Of a stretch of DNA of 64,000 nt, positions 13,020 through 24,200 are shown in pieces. Source of the stretch: Cranoglanis bouderius (taxonomy: Eukaryota; Chordata; Actinopteri; Siluriformes; Cranoglanididae); NCBI GenBank assembly GCA_023630585.1, contig CM042546.1, forward strand, positions 11,350,310 through 11,414,309, in the 5' to 3' direction. The position numbers and the translations under genes are program-made. Every line of letters starts with the position of its first letter. Positions within the stretch are counted from its first letter, which is position 1. The notes under the pieces are model-generated. The model was not told the origin of the DNA, made no database searches, and worked only from the letters and a program-made list of their open reading frames with translations.

Positions 13020-16000
13020 ATCAAGTAGTTTTGACGTTTTCTTTTTCTCCAGAAAATGCTGTGCATGATTTCGGAGACCTGAGTTTCGAGCACCTGGAGG
13101 AGGACGACCAATTCATGAACATCCCCTTCCCACGGACGGTGGGACGAGCCAACCAGATTTTGTCGGACGCCATGAGCAGTGCGGTGGGGGCGGGCCATAC
13201 GGCTGTCATGCTAGGAGGAGATCACAGGTACCTTCCTTAACCTCACCTCATAATAAATAATAATAATAACAAATCTGATTCAAGTCTAGGTTGGTTTACA
13301 CCACAGGTTCCTAACCCTGGTCATGCTACACTTGAGTTTTTCCCCTGCTCTAACACACCTGATTCAACTCATCAGCTAATTAACAGCCGAGTCAAAGCTG
13401 GTGTGTTAAGGGCAAAGAAAACACGAACATGAATAGGTTGGAAGTTTTTAATGACGAGGGTTGGGAACCCAAAACGGTAAGCTCTGTGTTAATGAATGCC
13501 TTGCAACATTGAGGCTTGTTACAGCATGAAGCAATAAAGTAAGTTGCGTCCAGGCCTCTAGGAAGTCTTGAAAGCCTCATACTAAGGGTGTGTATCTCTT
13601 AGAGCTCCTTACACTGCTCCAAATTTTACACCAATACCATATGTGACAAGGATACACCAGTCACAAAAGGCCAAAAGGTCACACCAATGTGCAATCTCAA
13701 ACACTTGAAAAAAAAAACCCCAGATGTCTTGAGTCACATGTTAATGTACGTTGGAGGAAGTTCCATAATTTCACCAGGATGAACATTACAGAATACAGAC
13801 AGCCTATAGTGAGACAAGTTAGAAAGAGGAAGAGGAGGAGAAGGAGGACAAGAAGAAGAAGGAGGAGGAGGAGAAGGATCAGATCTTTGAATAGTTAAAA
13901 TGTTATAATAGTTAAAAATGACTTTAAACAGTACATTTAGGTTTGGTAAAAACAGGCATCGACTTGTGACGGTGCAAACCAAATGACAGTTCCTAAGTAA
14001 TCTTCTCACCTCTTATCCACATCCGTAGCATTTTCCACATCTTTGTCAGTAAAGAATTGGATTAAACTGCCAAACTGTGAAGTTACAGAAGTGGTAGCTC
14101 AGTGTTTAAGTTTGCGAGTTCGAATCCTAATGCGAAAGAGCCACTTTAGTAAGTTAAATAACATGAAATAACTTTAATTTGTCCCTGCTCAGATAAATGA
14201 TGGTAATATATTCTGTACAGAAATGAATTGAGGCACCTGTAATGTAAAAGGTTCCCATGACATTCTACCTGAACGTGGCTTTGCGTGACAACATCAGTAG
14301 TGCAGCTATGATAAAAGGATTCCCTGCTGTGTGCACGACATCCTCTATTGTCGTCCCACTGCCTTTCACTATTTGAATGACGTATACTTTAATGGACTTT
14401 CAATTATGACAATAGCGCTAATGTGTCTGTCTCACGCTTTGCAGTTTGGGCATCGGTTCGGTTGCAGGCCACGCCAAGCAGCGCCCGGATCTTTGTCTGA
14501 TTTGGGTCGACGCCCACGCCGACATTAACACCCCCATGACCTCACCATCCGGGAACCTCCACGGCCAGCCAGTCGCGTTCATGCTCAAAGAGCTGCAGGA
14601 CAAGGTGGGGCAACCTATGTACACCCTTCAATCGTCAAGCTTGAAAATACTGTACCTCCCTGGCTTTGATCCCGGTACTTTGTTGAGCTTTACACATTTC
14701 CTGCAGCATAAATACTGCTTCAGCTTTGAGCAGGTTAATCAAAGGTTTATTAAAGGTCATAAAGCGCCATACACTTCCAGTTGGAAGCTCTCTATCTGAA
14801 CGCCTCCCAGAAAACATTCTAAGATAAACATTATAAATTATGCAAAAGTTACCAGACGTAACGCAAACGTTTGTCCTGTCCTAGACTGAAAGAGTCTGTC
14901 CACTAACAGCTAACCTCACTCTTAATCTTGTCTTCTTTTTGCACGTAGATGCCAGTTGTTCCTGGTTTCTCCTGGATGAAACCATTTCTCGCAGCCAGAG
15001 ATCTGGTTTACATCGGCCTGAGAGACGTGGACCCGGGCGAGCAGTAAGTAGCATGTACTCTGTGGTAAAGTCACTGTGATCCGGCATAAAATCAATATTA
15101 TATAATAGTAATAACAAGATACCTCAAATTACACACCAAGCAGAGATGCTTTTCACATTTCTGACACACATACGAGACAGCAATGGGCTACCATATCTGA
15201 TTCAAATTCGGGTCTCAATTCAAAACAAACCGCATCTCGTTCCAGTCTACAAAGCCAAGATCGCGAAACAGGCACATCACACTTTTAATTTAAAGACTTC
15301 TTCAAAATGATTCAGAATCCTTATTCATAATTAAAAGGTCTCGGATTCCGACAATACTACAGCCATCTGTTGTCTGGAGTCCAAGAGGTGGTGCTCTCTG
15401 GGTGGGAGGGATCTTGTTACTCTCTCCCCTGTCAGTCAAAGCAACACTAACCAATCATGGCCTGTCATCTGTAAGCTCATGTATTCGGACGAGGGCAGTC
15501 AGCACTTTCCTCTGAATGTTCAGCTTCCCTGTGACATTGCATGAGCAGGCACGATGGCTTGACGTGGCTTGGAGGAAGCACGGGCTTGCCTCGGTGGTTG
15601 GTACCTGTCATGGTCATGTGATAGGGGAGAGCAAGAAAATCGGTTTAAAAATGGTCTTGAGAACTAACTACAACCCTGACTCTTGAGAAGCAGCGATGTG
15701 GTCAAGGCACTGACGGAATTCAACCACTGTCCCTAGGCTTCCATTAGTTCCTATAGTAAACAGGTTTTGTGGAACGAACAGTTGTGTTTAGCCAGCATCC
15801 TTTCATCTGTTGGCTTTCTAAAAAAGGACGAGCACACATAATCCCAGCCTACCTGTACAGACTGGTTTCCAGATAATTAGATGCCTTTACAGACGTGTCG
15901 TGTGAGGAATGTCTGCCTTGGCACGGAGGGCAGTTATTAAACACTGTAACAGCTCTTTAATAGCAGGTCCTAAGGCAGAACTGACTCTGAAACTGCAAAG

Positions 16001-17007
16001 CTGTTTTTGTTGTTTTTTTCTTCTTTTTTTTTTTAAATTTATAATCCGTCATGACCCGTTTCTGTTTTTCATGTTTTCTCTCAGTGTTATTCTGAAGAAC
16101 CTCGGAATCCAGTGCTTCACCATGCGGGATATTGACAGAATGGGCATGCAGAGGGTTATGGAAGTGACACTGGATCATCTGCTGGCAAGGTGCACATAGT
16201 CTCACACACACACACACACACAATTTCCTGGAGTACAAGATGCTAGTCAGTCTGTCCGTCAGGTCACGTGGTGTTTTGTGACGTCTTTATTGCTATTGGC
16301 TAGCTAGTGGGCTAGCTTGCTAAAGTTGCAAAACTAGAATTAAAATAAATTATGCACGTTTACACTAGCTATAGTTAACTCAACGTGACTGTGCCCTAGC
16401 TAGCAAGCTAATCTTCCTCTCTTGTGGCTAGTTATCTAGCCGATATCATTTAAATTCAATATGACAGTGTCCGAGGTCGTTAAGCTATTTGTCTTGATAG
16501 CTAACTGTTAGTATCCAACCGTTTTGTTCTGCTCGGGTCAGAATTACCTGTTACAAAGTTAGCATAAAAATGTACACTTTACAACTCGCTATAGTTTAAC
16601 ACTCACTTAGGTGGCTAGCTACTTATTAGCTAGCCGTTAGCATTGAAACATGAACAATTTGACATGAAATTGTTCAAGCTAATGTTAGTTTGTAATTAAC
16701 CTAGAAATGCTTGGCTTCACAGTTTAGTATGTAGACTATCCAAAAATAAAATAAATGGCTTTTCATGTGGGTTCTACTCGTATCAATGGGGCAGTTTTTT
16801 TTTTGTTGTTGTTGTTGTTGTTTGTTTGTTTTTCACGTGAAGCTAAATGACCTCTAATTCCCTCTGACAGGAAGCAGCGCCCCATCCACCTGAGCTTCGA
16901 CATCGATGCGTTTGACCCCACTCTCGCTCCGGCTACAGGAACTCCGGTGAACGGAGGACTGACCTACAGAGAGGGAATCTTCATCACAGAGGAGATCCAT
17001 AACACAG

Positions 17008-17039
<32 letters not shown>

Positions 17040-17904
17040 GCACATGCACTTACCATTCTGTATAAAGACATAAATGTTTAATCAATCCTCAAGATGATAT
17101 ATTTAATACAAAAAATGCTGTGTAAAAAATATAGTCAATATTAAATATATCATATAATATGAGGAATGAAATGAGGTATATTTCTGAATATCTAATAAAT
17201 AAAAACAATGACAGTAAAAAAAAAAACAACTACTATGTAAACAAAATAAATAGCATATTAAACTATAATATATACACTACACAAATATATATTAAAATAG
17301 ATTTAAACATAAAGAAGCCAGTTAAAATACCAAATTATATATATTTAATATATGAATAGTAAATGTATAAAATATACACAAACGCTTAAAATTTTCATAG
17401 TTCCTTAACATTTGTAATATTTTAACTAATGTAATTGAGATACATTTTATTACATACAGTACACATGTATATGCAGTGTACTACATGTATCGAAATGGTA
17501 CATTATAAATCATTATAATATATAATTTTTCATAAATTTGACATTTTAAACTGCAATTCTAGTTTGAATATGTAATTATAAATTATATTATGTAATTTAG
17601 AAATATTTATCATATCTAATATAATTTTTAATTAAATATTATAAAAAGAAAATGTATACAGGTATGAAAGCAATATTTGAAGAAAAAAAAAAAACAAACA
17701 ACCCTGTTATGTGTTTTCATGGATTTTTAACATGTTTATTCCGCTGTAGGTTTGCTGTCTGCGATGGACCTGGTGGAGGTGAATCCGGCGCTGGGTGCGA
17801 GCTCCGAGGCGGTGGAGGCCACCGCCGGTCTCGCCGTGGACGTCATCGCTTCGTCTCTGGGTCAGACTCGTGAGCTGCAGGACACCGAACAACTCGGCCT
17901 GTAG
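7915..17904 (+). CDS. arg2: Arginase 2, mitochondrial
   Basis: Hydrolyses L-arginine to ornithine and urea in the mitochondrial matrix. Coding exons: 7915-8031, 8120-8192, 13053-13227, 14445-14604, 14949-15043, 16085-16189, 16871-17007, 17750-17904. They join in frame to 338 residues (human ARG2 354). All manganese ligands of the arginase fold are present: H121 (GGDHS), D144, H146 and D148 (DAHAD), and D252 and D254 (DIDAFDP). The catalytic H161 (NLHGQP) and E297 (LVEVNP) are also present. The first 25 or so residues are Arg/Ser-rich without acidic residues, as expected of a mitochondrial presequence and unlike cytosolic arginase 1. The chosen ATG gives that leader. Linkage to vti1b, rdh and zfyve26 also supports ARG2. 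The C-terminus is shorter than in human. A TATA box lies at 7573 and a poly(A) signal at 18099. Intron 2 is the longest (4.9 kb) and holds no recognised gene. Confidence 0.95.
8215..8268. repeat. (AAAT)n(AAAC)n tetranucleotide repeat
   Basis: In arg2 intron 2, just past the exon 2 donor. AAAT units switch abruptly to AAAC units. Confidence 0.9.
12657..12727. repeat. (GT)n tract with GGGT-rich end
   Basis: About 20 GT units followed by GGGTGGGTGGGTGGGTGT-type sequence in arg2 intron 2. The G-triplet end is a weak quadruplex candidate. Confidence 0.85.
13305..13469. mobile_element. Hairpin MITE in arg2 intron 3
   Basis: The ends are inverted repeats: GGTTCCTAACCCTGGTCAT at the left pairs with the complement of ATGACGAGGGTTGGGAACC at the right, with two mismatches. 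Inside are the words TAACACACCTGATTCAACTCATCAGCT. This matches the general plan of a very common non-autonomous fish DNA transposon. It has no coding potential. Confidence 0.7.
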
Positions 17905-18098
17905 AGCCGCTCGGACATGGACTCGGACACTGGAGTGAAATGCAAACCTGCTTGGCATTCCAAAGTTTAAACACAGACATGTATGAACAAAGAAAAAAAA
18001 AAACAAAACTGCACAGGTTTAAACCTTTCCGAGAAAGCGAACTACAAGAGCTTGGAGTGAGAAGAGAGACGAGAGAGGGAGAGCACCCAATCCTCACA

Positions 18099-18104
18099 AA
18101 TAAA
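18099..18104 (+). promoter_or_regulatory. arg2: arg2 polyadenylation signal
   Basis: AATAAA about 195 bases past the arg2 stop codon. It is the first canonical hexamer downstream. Further AT-rich hexamer variants near 18400 could give a longer transcript. Confidence 0.55.
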
Positions 18105-19792
18105 ACGCACACATAAACCTATGAATAGCATATAGGACTGAAGGCGCGTCACTACTATATACTAATGCTTTGTTTAAATGGACTGTTCACTTATTATGCA
18201 AAAGTTAGAATTTTTAATCATCTACAATGTGTTGGCTATCTTTAAAGAAAAATGTGGTCTCTATGGATTTTCCGCCTTTCTTCCACGAAACCCGAAGTGC
18301 ATTACTGTCTCTCTTTCAAACGTCGACATGACAACTTTTAACGCGTGAATGTTTGTTTTTATGTTTGAGTGTTTTTCCTTTCGTCATCACAAAATGAATT
18401 AAAATTAAATTTCCTAGTTTGTCATATTTGAGTGTGTCGATGTCGTTCTCGTGTGTCATTAGATAGCTAGCTACGGCGGTCAGTTTTCTCTTCACCGCAA
18501 CACCGTTTCACCACAAAAACCACAGTGTGTGTATATATGTATATATATATACACACACGTGTACAAGATGGCTCGTGCTTTTTCCACATGTGCACCAAGC
18601 GACAGTAAGAAAACAACGAGGCGCGAGTGTGTCGGCGTGACGCTGCTTAATAATTAGCATCTCTACCGACCAATCACACTACAGTCCAGCCTTCCTTTTT
18701 CAAGATGGATGTTCGTTGGTGAATTCACAGGTCAAAGCTCGCCTGGTACGAGGCAAAAGTAAGCAGGAACAGAAGCAAGGAGCGTGTCTTTGTCGTCCTG
18801 CGTCCTTTCCCCTTCGGTGAATCTGCTTTTCTGCAAGGAAAAATGTTGTTTACGTTTGATCTAACTGGCTGTTTTAGCTGGAAAAGCGGGTCAAAAGAGG
18901 TAAATAATCAAGATTTCTACAGCTAAAGTGTCAAAGTTGGCACCTCAGATAACCCGAGGTCTTGGCCGTCTTGGCACTGTAACCTGTGGGAACATGCCAG
19001 CCCGTGTACGTGCCCGTACAAATTACAGTACATAAATAAGTACATAAACCTTGGAGTTTAGCCCCCCCCCCAAAAAAAACAAAAAAAAAAACAAGCATAT
19101 GTTAACCATCACAATTGTTATTATTAGTAATTGTAATTAAATGTTATGAACTTAACAATAAAAAAAAATTGCACTGTACAAATAGCAATCACACACGCTT
19201 AACAAACAGGAAATGTCCTGGCAGATATAGTGCCCAAAGTGGAATTTACAGTTGGGCAATGTGGGCGTGGCAGCCAGCAGGTGGCAACTGATGAAAAGCA
19301 GAAGCCGAATGTAAACAAAACAGCTGATTTGAACAGCATGATGCATCAAAAATCTGGAATGTCCTGTGATATGAAAGCCTGTTTGGCAATGCCCACTCGA
19401 TGACAGGCTCAGGATTTGCGTGTGTGTGTGTGTATGTGTGTGTAAGCCAGAGAGGTCAGTAGTTCACAGTAGACTAATATAGATGGGCAAGTGCACAACA
19501 ACATTCGTTCCAGTACGCTCCTGACAGTGTTGACGCTTTCTGAACCATCACAACACACCCGCACATGATTTGATGGTTACATTAGTCAGCTGAACAAAGA
19601 CACACCCTTCCAAGGACGCTTTAATACTGTATTCAAAACTACCCTGAAAGGCAAATACAAAGTGTTTCTATTAAATATATCAGTTTTAAGAGGTCAAAGG
19701 TCAGTTCTATTGCAGTGTTATCTAATCAGTCGCAAACGGTCAATTTACACCACTTTTCATCAATCATCGTACCCAAACGGCCGTCCGTATGT

Positions 19793-19986
19793 TACATTTA
19801 CATTTACAGCATTTGTCAGACGCCCTTAACCAGAGCGACTTACATTTATCTCATTTATACATTTGAGCAGCTGAGGGTTAAGGGCCTTGCTCAAGGGCCC
19901 AACAGTGGCAGCTTGGTGGTGCTGGGGTTTGAACTCATGACCTTCTGATCAGTAGCCCAACATCTTAACCACTGAGCTACCACTGT
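19793..19986 (-). mobile_element. tRNA-derived SINE, reverse copy
   Basis: Full-length-looking reverse copy. It starts with the complement of the TCTGGTTAAGGGCGTCTGACAAATGCTG tail region and ends with the complement of the tRNA-like head (CTCAGTGGTTAAGATGTTGG, then B-box-like GGTCATGAGTTCAAACC). It belongs to the same family as the copy at 5279-5460. Confidence 0.75.
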
Positions 19987-20184
19987 ATGTTCCTCACGGA
20001 CACCGATTTTCACAGATTTGCATCCACGCGGAAGAAAAATAAAGTCTTAAAAGGCAGCACAAGTTCCTTCAAGCCTCCGCGACACGTCAGCGTAAAGAGA
20101 CCGGTTTCTCCGGCTCGCTGCGGCTTCACAGAGAGAAAATAGCACAGAGAAAAGGAAGACGGGGAGCGTACGGAGCACTCCGTC

Positions 20185-20351
20185 TCAGTGCCGGAAGAAC
20201 TTGAGATAGACCACAGCTCCCAGTATGGCCACCTCCATGACGATGATGATCCCCAGCAACAGCTTGTTGGTCATCACTCTGTCAGAAGAGCAGAATCTCA
20301 CATGAATGAAGCGCACATGTACAAGGCCACGAGGTAGCTCAGTGGTTATGT

Positions 20352-20387
<36 letters not shown>

Positions 20388-20471
20388 TTGAGCTTACTTG
20401 CGAGACATGGTGCGTAAGATCTTTCTGCTGCGGCTCAGATTCTCTCCGGTGTGAACCAGCTGAAAAAGATG

Positions 20472-20514
<43 letters not shown>

Positions 20515-20598
20515 CATCTATATGCAATAATATTTTAAATAATATAGACAGTACATTTAATGGCAATATATATCTATATGTTATCCATACAAAAGTTG

Positions 20599-20635
<37 letters not shown>

Positions 20636-21244
20636 GCATTATATCTACAAAAATCTATATACAATAATGCTATATAATACTATACACAGTATATTTTATA
20701 ATTATAAATAAATAAATATCCATTATCTATACATATCTCCAAATACCATCATTAATAACACTAATACAAATATTACTACTAATAATAATTTACTGCTAAA
20801 TACTACTAGTACTAACATAATATCTATATATGTGGTAATATTTATATGTAATTACTATATAATACCATATATTTAATAATAATAAATATCTGTCCATTAT
20901 CCATACATTCTATGAATACCATCACAAATACTGACAGCTATGAACATCAACCTGTTATCTGTTTATTGCGTAAAAAGATATTATGATGTCATTATTAACA
21001 GCAGTAGTAATCCTGTATTTGTCCCCGGCCCTCCCCCTCCCCGGGTCGTGCCGAGCCGAGTGTCTCACCCTGTCTCGGGTGCGGTCGAGCTGCTCTCTCT
21101 GCTGCCCGAGCTCCTCGATGATATCCGTGCCGATCTGCTCGCTCTCCACGGCGATGCGGTGGCTGCGTGAGATGCTCTGCGTGGCGTTGTTCAGAGACTC
21201 TGAGCCCTGGATCAGTAACGCTCGCTGAGCCTGCTGCTCGGTCT

Positions 21245-21275
<31 letters not shown>

Positions 21276-24200
21276 TTATAGCGGTTTATTACAAAAACTG
21301 ACAGATTAAACACATATTTTTGTCTTAGCCAGCACTCCGAGTACAATCTCCCGTGTTTTTTCATTTGCTTTGGCACCATAATGACCCAAAAACTCCATAA
21401 GAGATGGCACCGATATCCGGTATCAGTACCGGGCCCAAACACAACATGTACAAAATGGTGGTTTTTGTGTGAAAGATTTTAACTGAACTTCAGTTGTAAA
21501 AAAATATTAAGAAAACAATAACGGATGGATGTGGGTGTCGGCTGAATTTTTTAGTTTTATTAACACCGGGTTTTCATTTTATTTTTAAAATACACTAGGC
21601 CTGGGCGATAAAATATCGATTTTGTAATAAATCAATAAAGAAATAGCCTTTTCCGAGATATCATGGATATAGTGATACCTTATAATTCAAATCTTTATTT
21701 TATTTATTTATTTACTTACCTCCCCCCCCCCCCCTTAAAAAAAAATTATTTGATGTTATTATTTCAGAATAAAATCATTTTTTAAATGAATAATTAATTT
21801 TGATTATTAGAAATGCCATTTCTTTCAATGTGGACAAATAAAAATAAGATGATTTCTGCAGACACTAAATAAAAGCATCGACGAACAGGTTTTTGAAAAA
21901 TGTTTTGCTGGCCTTTAGTTAACAAACCCAAATATCGTGATGCTTATCATGCACCGTAGAAATGTCTTCTGAATGGTGATGCGATATTTCCATCATATCG
22001 CCCACCACTGATTAAATTATTAAAGGTTTTGGCACCTTGTGGAAGCTCAGTTCACGTTTCAGCTCATTTTAAAGTCTATTCCTGTTATGAAGTGTCTCAA
22101 AGCTTCACCTAACGCACTCCAAAATATGAAGCGATATTATAATCAGCGACTGTGAGGATGAAGATGTCTACTACCGCTATGAAATCCTGTTCCTCGTTAC
22201 TCACGCTGCGTTCGTTCTGGGCGGCGTAGATGCTGTACCCGCCGTCTCCCGTCCGCGAGGAGAAGCCCAGCCCGGTGTCCGAGGTGTGCATGTGACGCTG
22301 CAGCTTCCCCAGGTCTCTGTGGTACAGCCGCACTTTGGACGACATGGAGCTCCTGAAGGAGGGCGGGGCGCTGAGAAGCTCCTGCTCCATCTCCTGCAGC
22401 TGGGAGAGAGACGAGGACCAGGGACGGGTGTGAGAGGACACGAGAAAGAAGACAAAACTGACTGACTGAGGGCTTAAATTTATATATACATATTTATATA
22501 CAAAGCTTGTAATGATGCTCTGCTGCCCCCTAGTGAGTGCACAGAGAGATGGCAACAGGTTTAATATAAGTGTTAAAAGTGATCTGGATAAATTGCAACG
22601 TTTGATCGTATTTATTGAGGTCCGAGTTATGATTTTTAAAATACTAGTCAATGATGTGATACAAAAAAAACTCGGAAACTATCACATATCCCGCACTGGC
22701 TTGACAACCGACCCATTACATATTCTCTCACACACACAGTATACACAACTAAAAGGACTAAAAGATGTGAGAAGGGGAGAACCAGGCGAATGTCAGTCAT
22801 CTTTCTCCACATACAGGTGCATCTCAATAAATTAGAATGTTGTGGAAAAGTTCATTTATTTCAGTAATTCAACTCAAATTGTGAAACTCGTGTATTAAAT
22901 AAATTCAGTGCACACAGACTGAAGTAGTTTAAGTCTTTGGTTCTTTTAATTGTGATAATTTTGGCTCACATTTAACAAAAACCCACCAATTCACTATCTC
23001 AACAAATTAGAATATGGTGACATGCCAATCAGCTAATCAACTCAAAACACTTGCAAAGGTTTCCTGAGCCTTCAAAATGGTCTCTCAGTTTGGTTCACTA
23101 GGTAAGCCACAAACATTCATTGCCAAAGAAGCTGGCTGTTCACAGAGTGCTGTATCCAAGCATGTTAACAGAAAGTTGAGTGGAAGGAAAAAGTGTGGAA
23201 GAAAAAGATGCACAACCAACCGAGAGAACCGCAGCCTTATGAGGATTGTCAAGCAAAATCGATTCAAGAATTTGAGTGAACTTCACAAGGAATGGACTGA
23301 GGCTGGGGTCAAGGCATCAAGAGCCACCACACACAGACGTGTCAAGGAATTTGGCTACAGTTGTCATATTCCTCTTGTTAAGCCACTCTTGAACCACAGA
23401 CAACGTCAGAGGCGTCTTACCTGGGCTAAGGAGAAGAAGAACTGGACTGTTGCCCAGTGGTCCAAAGTCCTCTTTTCAGATGAGAGCAAGTTTTGTATTT
23501 CATTTGGAAACCAAGGTCCTAGAGTCTGGAGGAAGGGTGGAGAAGCTCATAGCCCAAGTTGCTTGAAGTTCAGTGTTAAGTTTCCACAGTCTGTGATGAT
23601 TTGGGGTGCAATGTCATCTGCTGGTGTTGGTCCATTGTGTTTTTTGAAAACCAAAGTCACTGCACCCGTTTACCAAGAAATTTTGGAGCACTTCATGCTT
23701 CCTTCTGCTGACCAGCTTTTTGAAGATGCTGATTTCATTTTCCAGCAGGATTTGGCACCTGCCCACTCTGCCAAGAGCACCAAAAGTTGGTTAAATGACC
23801 ATGGTGTTGGTGTGCTTGACTGGCCAGCAAACTCACCAGACCTGAACCCCATAGAGAATCTATGGGGTATTGTCAAGAGGAAACTGAGAAACAAGAGACC
23901 AAAAAATGCAGATGAGCTGAAGGCCACTGTCAAAGAAACCTGGGCTTCCATACCACCTCAGCAGTGCCACAAACTGATCACCTCCATGCTACGCCGAATT
24001 GAGGCAGCAATTAAAGCAAAAGGAGCCCCTACCAAGTATTGAGTACATGTACAGTAAATGAACATACTTTCCAGAAGGCCAACAATTCACTAAAAATGTT
24101 TTTTTTATTGGTCTTATGAAGTATTCTAATTTGTTGAGATAGTGAATTGGTGGGTTTTTGTTAAATGTGAGCCAAAATCATCACAATTAAAAGAACCAAA

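Larger units (their letters stand above)
17905..20184. other. Intergenic region between the converging arg2 and vti1b genes
   Basis: It contains the arg2 3' end (AATAAA at 18099-18104), AT-rich and CA-rich unique-looking DNA, a reverse SINE (19793-19986) and then the vti1b 3' flank. No exon or RNA gene was recognised. Confidence 0.6.

Noticed and set aside
14090..14140. Another SINE head (TAGCTCAGTGTTTAAG ... GCGAGTTCGAATCC)
   Set aside because: Only a short diverged head-like piece in arg2 intron 3; body and tail could not be followed, so it was not listed as an element.
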